A stretch of DNA of 64,000 bases, from contig QANT01008409.1 in NCBI GenBank assembly GCA_003254885.1, positions 33,605 through 97,604 on the forward strand. Reading direction: 5' to 3'. This document shows, piece by piece, positions 37,050 through 48,245 of the stretch. The notes under the pieces are model-generated. The model did no database searches, was not told the DNA's origin, and saw nothing but the letters and a program-made list of their open reading frames with translations. Every line of letters starts with the position of its first letter. Within the stretch, counting starts at the first letter, position 1. A program made the translations under genes and the position numbers. Source of the stretch: Purshia tridentata. Lineage: Eukaryota; Streptophyta; Magnoliopsida; Rosales; Rosaceae.

Positions 37050-39703
37050 ATGGACTATTGCCCATGTTTCGGGTTCAGGAAGGGGAAGAAACTCAAGAGC
37101 GACAAAGACGTTAACACAGCATGCAAACCTTCGGAAGATGTCGTTCAATTGCCTTCCGGTCAGTTATTAATCACTCATATATACTTTCCGATAAAATATT
37201 GATATCATTGCTTTCTTTGTTTTTGCTTTTACCAAACAATGTTACGAGTTTCCTATCATCAAATAAACTTCTTGTCTCAAGACACTTCGGCCTCCAAGCT
37301 CGTGATTCCATTTTATTATTGTTTTGATTTCGGTCATGTTATAATGTCTTAATTAGTTGGCTTTTTCTTAGATTTTGCGATTTTAGCTCATTGCATATTA
37401 TTACTGAATGGGATATATCGTGTTCATAGACTTTGTTGTGTGTTCTGTGTATGTTTCTTATTTTCTCAATTTGGGGTGTTTTTTTTTTTTCCTAATTTAC
37501 CACTGGTTTCTGATTGAAATGGCATCCTTTTTGAAGTTCAAAGTTCCACCTTTTTGTGCTTTAATCCACCATGAAAAGTGAAAAAGATGGACTAGCACGA
37601 GTGGCAATTTGCAACTTTTCAACTGGGCTGTCTAGCATGCTGGAATTTCATGAGGGAAACAGAGAAAAAAGAAAAAGAAAAGTGATTTGGGCACAGTGCA
37701 TCAAGTACAATAACATAGCTAATAGCAACTTAATTTCTCCTTGACAGAACAATGATTGGATGTATATATATTAACATAGCCAAGCAGATTTAAATTTATC
37801 TCGATAAAGTTGAGAAACATATGGTCAGAGAAACTGTGCAATTTACTTATGTTGTAGTCAGAATTCCACATTGGTATTGGTTGTTCTTTTCGGTTTTGAT
37901 GCAAGATGATTCTTATAGTGCTCAATCAATGACATCTTATTATGAGAAGTTACATTAATGGTTATAGTTGTTATAGCAACATCAAGATTCAGATTATGAG
38001 AAGTCGATTCTGATTGATTGAAATCTTAAGTTATTTAGAGGAAGAAAAATTCTTGAGTGAAGATGGCCACCCTGGAGAAGTTCTGAGCTTTTACAAAATG
38101 GAAATGATACAAAGCTAGCTAGCCTTATTGTGGGTTTGAACTCAGCAATATATAGTACTGTAGTCAATGCCAGTCCCTAAATCCTACCAAACACTGAATT
38201 ATAATGAATATCCAAAACCAAAATCAATTCCGTATTTTGCTGAATTTAAATTTAAGATGCTCTACACATTGAATCAAATTACCATGTACTTTGAGCCTTT
38301 ATCGAAGTTATAGATATTGTTAATGAATCTTAATTATAATCATCTCCAGAAGCCAAGAATAAGACTCAGACATTCACCTTCCGTGAGCTTGCAACTGCAA
38401 CTAAAAATTTCAGGACAGAATCCTTTATTGGGCAAGGTGGGTTTGGGGCTGTATACAAAGGGAAATTGTGCTCCAGTCAAGTAAGTACTGTTTCATACAA
38501 GAATGGTGATGTATATAAATATATATATATATATATCCCATCATTTTAGTGATTTTGATGGTGGGTTTTTGGCAGCTTGTAGCTGTAAAAAAACTGGACC
38601 AGACAGGTTCTCAGGGAGAAAAGGAGTTTCTGGTGGAGGTTCTGATGCTTTCTCTTCTGCGCCACCCTAACCTTGTAAATTTAATTGGTTACTGTGCTGA
38701 AGGGGAGCAGCGCCTGCTTGTCTATGAATACATGCCCTTAGGGTGCTTGGCAGATCACCTTCATGGTACGTACGTACACTTTTTAATCTATCTTGTAATT
38801 AATTTATAACCCCTGTAATTGTAATTGTTGTCAGATGTTGCACCTGGTAAGGAGGCACTTGATTGGAATACAAGAATGCTGATAGCTGCTGGTGCAGCCA
38901 AGGGGTTAGAATATCTTCACCATGATGCTGACCCACCTGTCATATATAGGGATGTTAAATCAGCCAACATTTTATTGGGGCAGGGTTTCCACCCAAGACT
39001 CTCTGATTTTGGGCTTGCAAAATTTGGTCCAACTGAAGATAGATCGCACGTCTCCACCAGGGTCATGGGTACCCATGGTTACTGTGCTCCTGAATATGCT
39101 AAAAGTGGAAAGTTGACAGCAAAGTCTGACATCTACAGTTATGGGGTAGTCTTGCTGGAGCTCATTACTGGACATAAGGCTATCGATACTAGTCTTGGTC
39201 ATGAAAAACATCTTGTTGAGTGGGTAATTCTATATATATGCTCCAAAATCTTAATTATTCAGATCATGCATGTGCTCAAATGTTTCGTAACGTTAATTGG
39301 TTCCTATTTCCTTGTGAATTTGTAGGCACGCCCTTTCATGAAAGATGAGAATAATCTTGCGCAATTTGCAGATTCAAAGCTTGAAGGTCGGTTCTCAATG
39401 TCTATCTTGAGGAAAGCTTTAGAAGTGGCTTCCATGTGTCTTAGAGAAGATGCCACTTCCCGGCCTTCCATGAGGGAAGTGGTGCTTGCTATGAATTACT
39501 TGACATCCCATCCGTATGCACCAAAACCAAAGCAGACCAACAAGGTTCAAATAAACAAGGACGAGTTGGAATTGGAGTTGGAGTTGGAGTTGGAGTTGGA
39601 GTTGGCGAGAGAAAGAGCAGTTGCAGAGGCCAAGATGTGGGGAGAGACTTGGAGAGAAAAACGAAGACAAGCTCCACAAGATACTCTTGGGGACTTTAGA
39701 TAA
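37050..39703 (+). CDS. Receptor-like cytoplasmic kinase, RLCK subfamily VII (CDG1/PBL-like)
   Basis: Five exons (37050-37158, 38350-38480, 38576-38765, 38835-39223, 39326-39703) give 398 aa. The kinase domain is intact: glycine loop [11 protein letters not shown] from 64, ATP lysine K85 (VAVKK), catalytic [11 protein letters not shown] with D183, DFG at 201-203, and activation segment [10 protein letters not shown]. The start MDYCPCFGF lacks the Gly2 needed for myristoylation but has two cysteines that could be palmitoylated, so membrane attachment by S-acylation is likely. Residues 353-366 are seven Glu-Leu repeats encoded by a hexanucleotide repeat, followed by a charged helical tail. The family relays signals from plasma-membrane receptor kinases in immunity and brassinosteroid signalling. 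Gene order suggests the At3g26940 (CDG1) position. Intron 1 is 1.2 kb. Confidence 0.9.
39563..39604 (+). repeat. Coding hexanucleotide repeat (GAG/GAA TTG)7
   Basis: Seven units of GARTTG in frame encode alternating Glu-Leu. All units are GAGTTG except the second (GAATTG), so the array is young and prone to slip without shifting the frame. Confidence 0.95.
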
Positions 39704-40132
39704 CTATATATATATTATTATATTCTATACCATGCATGCCTGCCTGCCTGGATTTTTCATAGTATAGACGATTTTCCATTAAAAAACAACTAGGCTTTTT
39801 GAGCATACCAAAGTAACCAAACCAAATCTTCCATCCCAATGGCAATTTTCTGAGTTTGTTTGGAGAGAAGCAACTTTTTGAGTCGCATACATTGCATCGA
39901 TCCCTCAGTTTTATCATATGTCCAAAAAGTAATCTGAACTAGACTAGAATCCAAACTCCCAAGCCATGAAGCCAATTGCAAATTTGTGATCCAGAGGCAT
40001 CCCTTCCATAAAAGAATACCACCTAATCTTGTGAATGGCGTTTGCTTTCTTGTATTGAAAAAGAACCTGGCGGCAGTGAAGAGATTTGTCTGGGTTTCAC
40101 AACAGATATTAAAAATTATAAAACCCAACAGA

Positions 40133-40204
40133 AGGTCCCACCGGGAGTCGAACCCAGGTCGCTGGATTCAAAGTCCAGAGTGCTAACCACTACACCATGG
40201 AACC
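40133..40204 (-). tRNA. tRNA-Gln (anticodon UUG)
   Basis: On the minus strand the 72-nt sequence starts GGTTCCATGGTGTAGTGG and folds as a cloverleaf. The acceptor stem GGTTCCA pairs with TGGGACC with one T-G wobble and a T discriminator base. The anticodon arm is CTGGA-CTTTGAA-TCCAG, giving anticodon TTG for Gln. The T-arm GGGTTCGACTCCC is perfect. There is no intron. A T run follows about 10 bases after the 3' end on the minus strand, suitable as a polymerase III stop. Confidence 0.96.
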
Positions 40205-40426
40205 CCAATGAGATTTTTTACGCCCGAATCTCTTTGATAGCCTAGTCACGTATTCCAAAGCTCCCTTTTCTGATAATAAAATAGCCACGTCATCTCTTTT
40301 TCGGACACTCTTTTTCTTCTATTAATATCTTGTTAATTGGATAGATCCGGTTTATTCTTTTTAATCATAAGGAAAAACAAAAAGTAAAAACGATTTTCCG
40401 CCATCGTTCCAGTCTTATCGGATATC

Positions 40427-40476
40427 TAAACCATTATTGTATTTTTTTTTTTTGGCCAATAAACCATTATTGTATT
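40427..40476. repeat. 17-bp perfect direct repeat flanking poly(T)-GGCC filler
   Basis: TAAACCATTATTGTATT occurs at 40427-40443 and 40460-40476. The 16-nt filler is ttttttttttggccaa. Confidence 0.9.
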
Positions 40477-42051
40477 CAATTCGGTTTTATTAGTCTATTT
40501 AGATCGATTAACAATTAGAGTGGACCTTTAACAGGAATTTGTCCCTTCACAATTTTCAAACTTTTGGTCCTACCTCTTGCCTTTTTAGCCCAAGTAGCAA
40601 ATGTGACAATTTTGTTGGATTCCTATTAAACTCTTTCAGTCTTTTCTGAAAATATACATAAATTGCTGCTAAATACAAGTGTTATATATAATTTAGGTTC
40701 GTTTATTAGATTATGATATCTAAAACAAGTTTATTCCTTTTCTTAGTATTTATAAAGCAATTGTTGAGGGAGGTGCAGGCCCACCTTCTAATGTGGAAAG
40801 GGTGGAGACCAGGCACACATGGCTTGTCCAAATTCCAAATTCCAAAGTTAAATTTTGTGTTAAATGTGCAGCTACAAGTGTGCAACTGCATCCATCATTT
40901 GATCATGGAATCAAGGGTAAGGGGTTCATCATGGCACTTTGGAATTAGATGGAATACTACTGCTGTGTGACAACGTGTGCTTAGCTTATATTATATGCTA
41001 TTTGCATTAAAGATTATACCAGACTCTAAATTAATATAATATAAAAGCCCAGTTTTCCATTATATTAATTAATAAAAAATATCCGAATTTAAACAAAGAA
41101 TTTATAATGAGCAAAAATTAACCAAGCATCGGACGTGTGGGTTGTTGTGCTCCTTAGCTCCATGACAACTGTTACTAGATGTCTTTCTTTCTTTTAATAA
41201 TTCATGTCCTCGACTTCAAACGCCAGACGGCACCTAACCAAATTCATGGTTTTCACGATGACATCATTTTTACCAGATTTTGTTTCTTTTTTTTCTTTTC
41301 AAATATTTCATAAACAAAAATGAAAAATCTACGTGCTTCATCCCTTGAATGAATTATGGTAATCAAATTGGGTTTTACAGTTTTACCAAAGATTTGAATT
41401 TTTTGATCGAGAACTTATTAACTCAAAATTCTAATCAAGCTTTAAAAGTTTATCTGTTTATGCGTATCCATTTTGGCATGATTCTTGTTTGCGTTTTTTC
41501 CAGTGAAATATATAGTTGCCATAATTATGCTTATATAATAATGAGTAATGTCTACTGTCTAGAGAACTCCGCCTACAAAATCATAAAATAATAAAATAAA
41601 ATAAATAAACTTGTCTAGAAAAATTAGATAAAAATTAATGAGAACTCTCTCCTATAGGCTATACCAAAAAAAGTGTGAAAAAAGTGTGGAAAAAAATTAA
41701 AACCATACAATTATTATCATAATTAAATATTTAATAACAAAAAATAAAATTTTGTGGTTATAATTTTTTTTTCTACAACTTGTTCACATGAAAACTTCTA
41801 TTAGAGAAAAATTCTTGAAAATAAACTTATAAAACTTCATGAGTTGAATTACTTACGTTATTCTGGTAACTTTTTTTTTTTATGGTAAATTTAATTCATC
41901 AATAGACTGTGAAGACTGAAGAGCAACCAAGGACCCATTAGTCGACAAAGTTGCTGTAAGTATTAAATGTCAAGACTCAACGTTTATGGAAATATTGGAG
42001 ATTTAAAAATACAAAATTTGAAAAAGTAATTAATCATAAATTCTAATTCTT

Positions 42052-42105
42052 AAACTCTCTACCTATATAATGTATTCAACTAAAAAAAAAAAACTCTCTA
42101 CTTAT
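42052..42105. repeat. 15-bp direct repeat flanking an A-tailed filler
   Basis: AAACTCTCTACCTAT at 42052-42066 and AAACTCTCTACTTAT at 42091-42105 flank a 24-nt filler that ends in nine A. There is one mismatch between the copies. Confidence 0.8.
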
Positions 42106-42116
42106 GTTGAATCTTA

Positions 42117-42529
42117 GGAGGGTGTAGTGTATATAGCTTTATAAAGACTTTTATAAACTTTTTTCAAGTTGTAGACTTTTACATAATTTATATATTTTCA
42201 CAGAGTTCCACAGAGTTTTACAGAGTCTATAGAAATCCTTATAAATCTGCAGAGAATATGTCAGATTTATAATGACTTTGAAATACACATAAAAGTCTTC
42301 CAAAGTCTTTAGAAATCCATCATTAAATGAAGTCTATAAAAGTCTATTACACATAGATTTTTATATAATTGAATACTATATGACTTTTATAGACTCCTTA
42401 ACATTCTTAATTGAATACATATAGATTTTTATGAACTTTTTTAAAGTCTTTAAAAGTCTTAATTGAATACTACATGACTTTTAAACTCCATAAAAATCTT
42501 TTAAAATCCATATACAATACACCCCGCTT
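42117..42529. mobile_element. Second MITE, PIF/Harbinger-like, TTA target-site duplication
   Basis: The left end GGAGGGTGTAGTGTATATAG matches the reverse complement of the right end (GCGGGGTGTATTGTATATGG) at 16 of 20 positions. TTA flanks both sides (42114-42116 and 42530-42532). The 413-bp interior is made of many short, imperfect repeats of the type agacttttata and its complement, so it can fold extensively. There is no coding capacity. Confidence 0.75.
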
Positions 42530-42779
42530 ACACCAAAAAACTCTAATAACCTAATATACCTTATAAAAATTTCTCCAAAAAAAAAAAAAACCCTGTACAA
42601 ATATCTCAAAAAAATCAAATTGAAACTATCTATAGCGTGGAAATAAATGGAAAGATAGTTTGGAGGTTGTAAATAGTTTGACTCACATTTGGAGTTTCCA
42701 AAAAATTCCTATAATTTATATTTGACTATTTGAAAACACTGAAAGTGATAATATTTATATTGGTACCCTAACAAAATTT

Positions 42780-42830
42780 TATTTTTATAAAAGCTTTTTT
42801 TTTTTGGCCAAATTATTTTTATAAAAGCTT
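42780..42830. repeat. 17-bp perfect direct repeat flanking poly(T)-GGCC filler
   Basis: TATTTTTATAAAAGCTT occurs at 42780-42796 and 42814-42830, around the 17-nt filler tttttttttggccaaat. It is the same filler type as at 40444-40459. Confidence 0.9.
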
Positions 42831-42990
42831 AAATACAAGGACGTAGTCAGTCACGTAGTACTAGTCGGTAACCAAAATTTATTATAAAATTAAATTTTTT
42901 GGCCAAATTATTTTTATAAAAGCTTAAATACAAGGACGTAGTCAGTCACGTATTACTAGTCGGTAACCAAAATTTATTATAAAATTAAAG
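42800..42990. repeat. 95-bp tandem duplication
   Basis: Two consecutive units with a period of 95 bases (for example ggccaaatta at 42806 and 42901) differ at only about one internal position (cacgtagtactag versus cacgtattactag). The unit begins inside the poly(T)-GGCC filler, so the duplication is younger than that insertion. Confidence 0.9.
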
Positions 42991-43601
42991 TCAGAATTAT
43001 AAGAATTATATGCGTGGTAATTTGCGCTCACTCACCAAACCAAACGCAGAAATGAGTTTTTAGAAAAATATTTAAGGCTATTAAATAGTGAGGATAAACT
43101 GAATAATTGATTGGAAAAATTAAAAACACGGACGACGAAAGGGCTGAAAACCAGACGAGAAGGAAGGGCTGGTCACATTCTGTGTTGGGAAAAAACTAAA
43201 AAGGGCAGAGACTGACTGGGTTTACCCACCACAGCCAGCCGGTCCATCCCCTAGCCTCTCCTCCCAATCAAACCGCGCCACGTCAGCGGATCCTCCCTGT
43301 AAAGTACAGACACACATCAGTGATAGTCTGATAGAAGCTCCTCTGCTAAGTGCGAACCAAAATTAAGCCCCCAAAGAATGAAGAAACCCTTTTGCTCCAA
43401 CCCCACCCGCATGCCTTGTCGCCCAACCATACCCATTTGCTCTGCTTGCCCGAACCCGACCCATTAGCCTCCCCAGAGAGGGCTTCAGCTTCTTTTTCTT
43501 CTAATTAAGCATTTTGGGGGTTTTTATTTTGTTCTTCTCCGCTGAGTTATTATTGTATCGAGGATCTTATTCAGCTGAAAGGCCCGCTAAGCAGAGCAGA
43601 G

Positions 43602-46600
43602 ATGTACGTGGTGCCTCCTCCTCAGCGATCGGATCCGGCTTCCGGATCCGCCGGCGCCTCCAGCGATTTGCGGGTTTACCAAAATTGGAAAGGCAGCAAT
43701 GTAAGATTCCATTTTATTCCTTCTAAATTACACTTACTTTTTTCGTCTTTTCTCTTTCCTTTTTTTAATAAATTATTACTATTTTTACATTATTGTGATT
43801 GCGATTGTTATCGTCATTGTTACCCACCATTGCTGATATGTTTTTTTTTCTTATATTTATTTTTGGATTGATGTTACATTCAAGCCATGAAATTTCTTCT
43901 TTTGCCCTCGAAAAATTTATAAGTTATACGAAAAGATAGAATCAAATTAGATTTTTAATAGGAGACATTGCATAAAACAGAAAAAGAATGGAGGACAATA
44001 ATTCATTTGGAAGACCCATACATTTGGGGCCAATGTAAGGATGATGATGAAGACGACTAAATTTATGTAGTTTAACACGGAATTAGATAATAGGTGGCAT
44101 TTGTTTATGGTTTGCTAAACATAGAGCTTATGTTTTACATGTATTGGAAGGTCAAGCTTTGTTCGTTTTTAGAATCCAGATGGTGTTTATTGGACGGTAC
44201 CTTGATTAGTCATCAATGGAATTACAAGACAACTTATATATATTGCTCTTATTGTTGCTTCTCTGCAGATATTTTTTCTACAGGGGAGGTTTATCTTTGG
44301 ACCAGATGTAAGATCACTGGGGCTGACCATATTTCTAATTGTTGCCCCTGTCGCAATTTTCTGCATCTTTGTTGCTCAGAAGTTGATGGATCATTTTTCA
44401 CATCACTTGGGAATATTGATAATGGTTGTTGTTGTTGTATTCACAGTTTATGTGAGTTCTCTCTGTCTGATTCTCACACCACTTAATTGTGTTTCATATA
44501 TATGTATTAGAATGAAGTTTGTATAGTCTGTTGGTATTGGACTGTTTGGCATGCTCAAATGACAATGATAAGTTGCATATAACTTTCTTCTGGGGAGTAC
44601 AGTGTTAAACTGGTTTTTGGTTTAGACATAAAAATTACTACCTCTAGTAGGAGATCAGGGAGGAGCATGGTAAGTTATGGATGAATGCATTTGTCATGAG
44701 ATATGACTGGCATTGGTCAAGATTTTTTTGGTGATTGGTCCTCAGCGAGCATGTCAATGTGCTCTCACTGGGTGTATGATGTGTATCACTTAAAGAGTAT
44801 GATACCTTTTCTATGGGTTATTGTTATCAAGACAGTTTGTAGGTTGGTGTGGGATTTACTTTCTAAAACCTATACGACTTTTGAAAGGCTCCAATCTGAT
44901 TCTAAGTTGTTGAATCTATTTTGGTATTTTTGTTACCTTCACATGAATCTTGATAGAAGTAAATGATAACCAATTTGGTTTGTAAGGTTTTTGTAACAAG
45001 TTCTGTAGGTGCTTGTATGTAAAATTGTGCCTCCAAAAGCACCCATTTATCTATTCTAGTTTTTGTTTGTTGTACATCTTTAGTAGATTTGAGAGTTGGG
45101 CCTGGGAATCTGCAGGCTTTGCAGGACATATAGTCATAACTATAGAAATGTTGTTGTATTTGCACTGCGGAAAAATTGACACCATGTTTTATTTTCAGGA
45201 TTTAGTTCTTCTTCTTCTAACCTCTGGAAGAGACCCTGGTATAATACCCCGTAACAGACACCCTCCAGAGCCAGAATGCTTTGATGGCAATGTAGAAGGG
45301 GGGACTGGACAAACTCCACAGTTACGCTTGCCCCGCATCAAGGAAGTAGAGGTGAACGGAATCCCTGTTAAGATCAAGTACTGTGATACTTGTATGCTTT
45401 ATAGACCTCCCCGCTGCTCCCATTGCTCAATATGCAATAACTGTGTAGAAAGATTTGACCACCACTGTCCCTGGGTTGGGCAGTGCATTGGGCTGGTATG
45501 TAATCCTTTCCTTAGAATGATGTGACTGATTGCTCTGCTGATGAACTCATACAAACAGAGACACGTACACATACACACGTGTGTGCATGCTTTCATGCTA
45601 TACAGTATATACATATGCATTAATGGGAAAGCTACATTAAGGCTTGGGGGGTCATGCCCCTAAATTTTTACAATACACGCACTATTTTTAATATATAGGA
45701 AATGATACTTTGATGTATGAAATTTTTAACATATGGGAAATGTATCTGAACACTCGCTAAATCTTGGTGCAGAGAAATTATCGATTCTTCTTCATGTTTG
45801 TCTTCTCCACGACCCTTCTTTGTATATATGTTTTTGCATTCTGCTGGGTGTATGTTAGGAGGATCATGGGAACTGAGGGTACAACGATTTGGAGAGCACT
45901 GATAAAAACTCCAGCCTCTATTGTGCTAATAGTTTACACTTTCATATCAATGTGGTTTGTTGGTGGACTTACTGCCTTCCATTTATATCTCATCAGTACA
46001 AATCAGGTGAGAGACCCATCTTCAACATGTCACAACACTTTAGCACAGAACTTTATCTGTGTGATTCATCTATTAGTATGAACACAAGCTTATATTTATG
46101 TGCATTGTTTTTACAGACTACATATGAGAATTTTCGATATCGATATGATAGGCGAGCCAACCCTTACAACAAAGGAGTGGTTGATAACTTCAAGGAGATA
46201 TTTTGTACCACCATTCCTCCGTCCAAGAACAATTTCAGGGCAAAGCTGCCAAGGGAACCTGGGATACCTTCTCGATCAGGGGGCTTTATGAGTCCAAATA
46301 TGGGAAAAGCTGTGGAGGACATAGAAATGGGCAGAAAAACGGTGTGGGGAGACATGGGTGCTGGGGCTGATCATTATGAAGGGCAACTTAACAGCAATGA
46401 TCGCTTGAATTTAAAGGATGGCGAATTAGGTGAAGTTTCCCCAGATATAAGGACTACAGTAGATGAGACTGTGGATCGTGTTGGAATACATCCCCGGCGA
46501 TCCAGTTGGGGAAGGAAAAGTGGAAGTTGGGAAATGTCACCTGAAGTTCTTGCTTTGGCAGCTAGAGTCGGGGAACCAAACCGCATGGGTGGGAGTAGCA

Positions 46601-46635
46601 GTGGTGGCTTGACAAATGAGAACCGACAGACATAG
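43602..46635 (+). CDS. PAT: DHHC-type protein S-acyltransferase (palmitoyltransferase)
   Basis: Five exons (43602-43700, 44269-44451, 45199-45495, 45773-46006, 46117-46635), all joined in phase 0, give 443 aa. Four membrane segments are visible: two before the catalytic domain (around [20 protein letters not shown] and [14 protein letters not shown]) and two after it. The cysteine-rich domain [20 protein letters not shown] leads to DHHC at 181-184, whose cysteine forms the acyl-enzyme. TTYE at 272-275 is the TTxE motif. The C-terminal cytosolic tail of about 150 residues is Ser/Gly-rich with likely phosphosites. The enzyme adds palmitate to cysteines of membrane proteins. By recall it matches the PAT06/PAT08 group (At5g41060, At3g26935). 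Long introns 1 and 2 hold no other gene that I can see. Confidence 0.95.
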
Positions 46636-48245
46636 GCAAAAAAAGTGACAGACGAGCAGAGTTGTGAAATGGAGGATCTGATTTTGCGCTGCAGAGTGGT
46701 TGTTCGTGCGTGGTCATATAGCTTCCACATTAATTAATATTATGTGCAATATGGGGCAAGGTCTTTGTAAGTGTTGGTTTGGCCATTGTGCTTCTAGGAA
46801 GGAATTGTGTGTTGTATGAGTGAGCTTTCTTGTTTTTGTATTGCATTTGTGGAATTAGTTAGTTCCTAATTGTATTGCAGTTGTGGAGTTACTGCTCTCT
46901 CTCTCTCTCTCTCTATATTAAGTATTAGGGGAATTTTTTTTTTATTTTTTTATTTCTATGGTTCAATTTGAATTAGGCAGGTCAGCGGGGTTCACCTGCT
47001 GCTTTGCCTATTAAAACTGGGTTGGAAAGTAGGATTAAAGTTTGGTTAGTGTTCAGGACGTACTCCTCCCCGGAAGGAAATTAGATATAACGTACGTTAA
47101 TTAGTGGCGAGTCTTGATTGTGGAAACTGTAAAGGAGCCAACCAGCAATCCAGCTGCTGCATAAGCATGTATGTATTGTCTATATATATATATGTATATA
47201 TTTCTCAGTCAGGCTTCAGCCTTGCATTGAATATATACTCATCCATTACCAGCAAATATTAGAATGACAGAGCTATATATATTATTATTAAATCTCCAAA
47301 AGTCAAACTGAGGGAGGTAACTGTCCGGCCGATCATCCCAATGCCCAGGCCACAATGACCGCTGACCACAAAGCCTGAGAGCCAGCCAACGTAGTATTAC
47401 TGTCAAATTGTTAATTGCATAATAAACTTCAAGGCTTTTAGTGTTATAAGTTATAACTTATATAAGTTATTAGAAGATATACATGCATCCCTCTTGCAGG
47501 GACTGTTGTGTAATTTGACCTTCTCTCCTACATGAGAGAGTAATTGGTTTTTACCTTTTTGCTTCTTGCCAAAAGAAAAACGATGAAATTATCAACAAAA
47601 ACAGTAGAGATGAAGCTGGTTCTTGACTCTGGCGCAGTGGCTCCTCATTCCTTGTTTGCTAGAAAGCTGTGCTGTAATAGGAAAAGATTTGATTTGAGTT
47701 ATAAAAAAAAAAATCAGTAATATATAGAATTGTGTTTCCCTAGTCGGTAAAAATCTCAAAAAGAAGAAAGGGTAAGAAAAAGGAAACCACGACGGAATAA
47801 AAAAATGAAAGGAACGTGAAGGGAACATCAGAGTAATTAAAGCTCCATTTGACATTTTCACTTCACCTAGTTAAGTTGCATTCAACATTTCCTTCTCTTT
47901 CTTCTCCCCTCAACACAGAAGACATTACTATTAGATGCTTCGGTCTACAGAGACAAGACGCCCCAAGCCAATGTAGGAGTGAGAAATCTGGTAAAAAGGT
48001 GGGCTCCTTCTTCATTCTCGTGTCTTAGTTTTGAGTAGTTGAGTTTATTTTCTGAGCCTGTTTTAGAATTTTTTGGCCATTTTGAAATGATGGGTTTTTC
48101 CTTATATGCTGTCTTTATAGAATATAGTGCTCCTGTTTTCCTTTCCTCTTAAGATCGTGACTGTATGGAATGATTAATGGAAATGATGATATGGGTTCAT
48201 GTAGATTTGATTGGTTTGTTTGGATGATTTTTCAAAGCCGATATC
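46636..48245. other. Intergenic DNA and DRB leader
   Basis: The 3' UTR of the palmitoyltransferase gene carries a (CT)n microsatellite at about 46894-46914. The rest is AT-rich. From about 47880 the sequence resembles a transcribed leader of the dsRNA-binding gene, possibly with a small 5' UTR intron starting near 47995. Confidence 0.5.

Larger units (their letters stand above)
39704..43601. other. Intergenic DNA with tRNA-Gln, a MITE and several micro-repeats
   Basis: Besides the tRNA, the MITE at 42117-42529, the duplication at 42800-42990 and three direct-repeat-flanked fillers, I see no gene. From about 43200 the sequence becomes C-rich and is the likely promoter and leader of the palmitoyltransferase gene. 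Confidence 0.55.

Noticed and set aside
40133-46635. A functional link between the RLCK and the nearby DHHC enzyme
   Set aside because: Their neighbourhood is explained by ancestral gene order; nothing in the sequence shows joint regulation.
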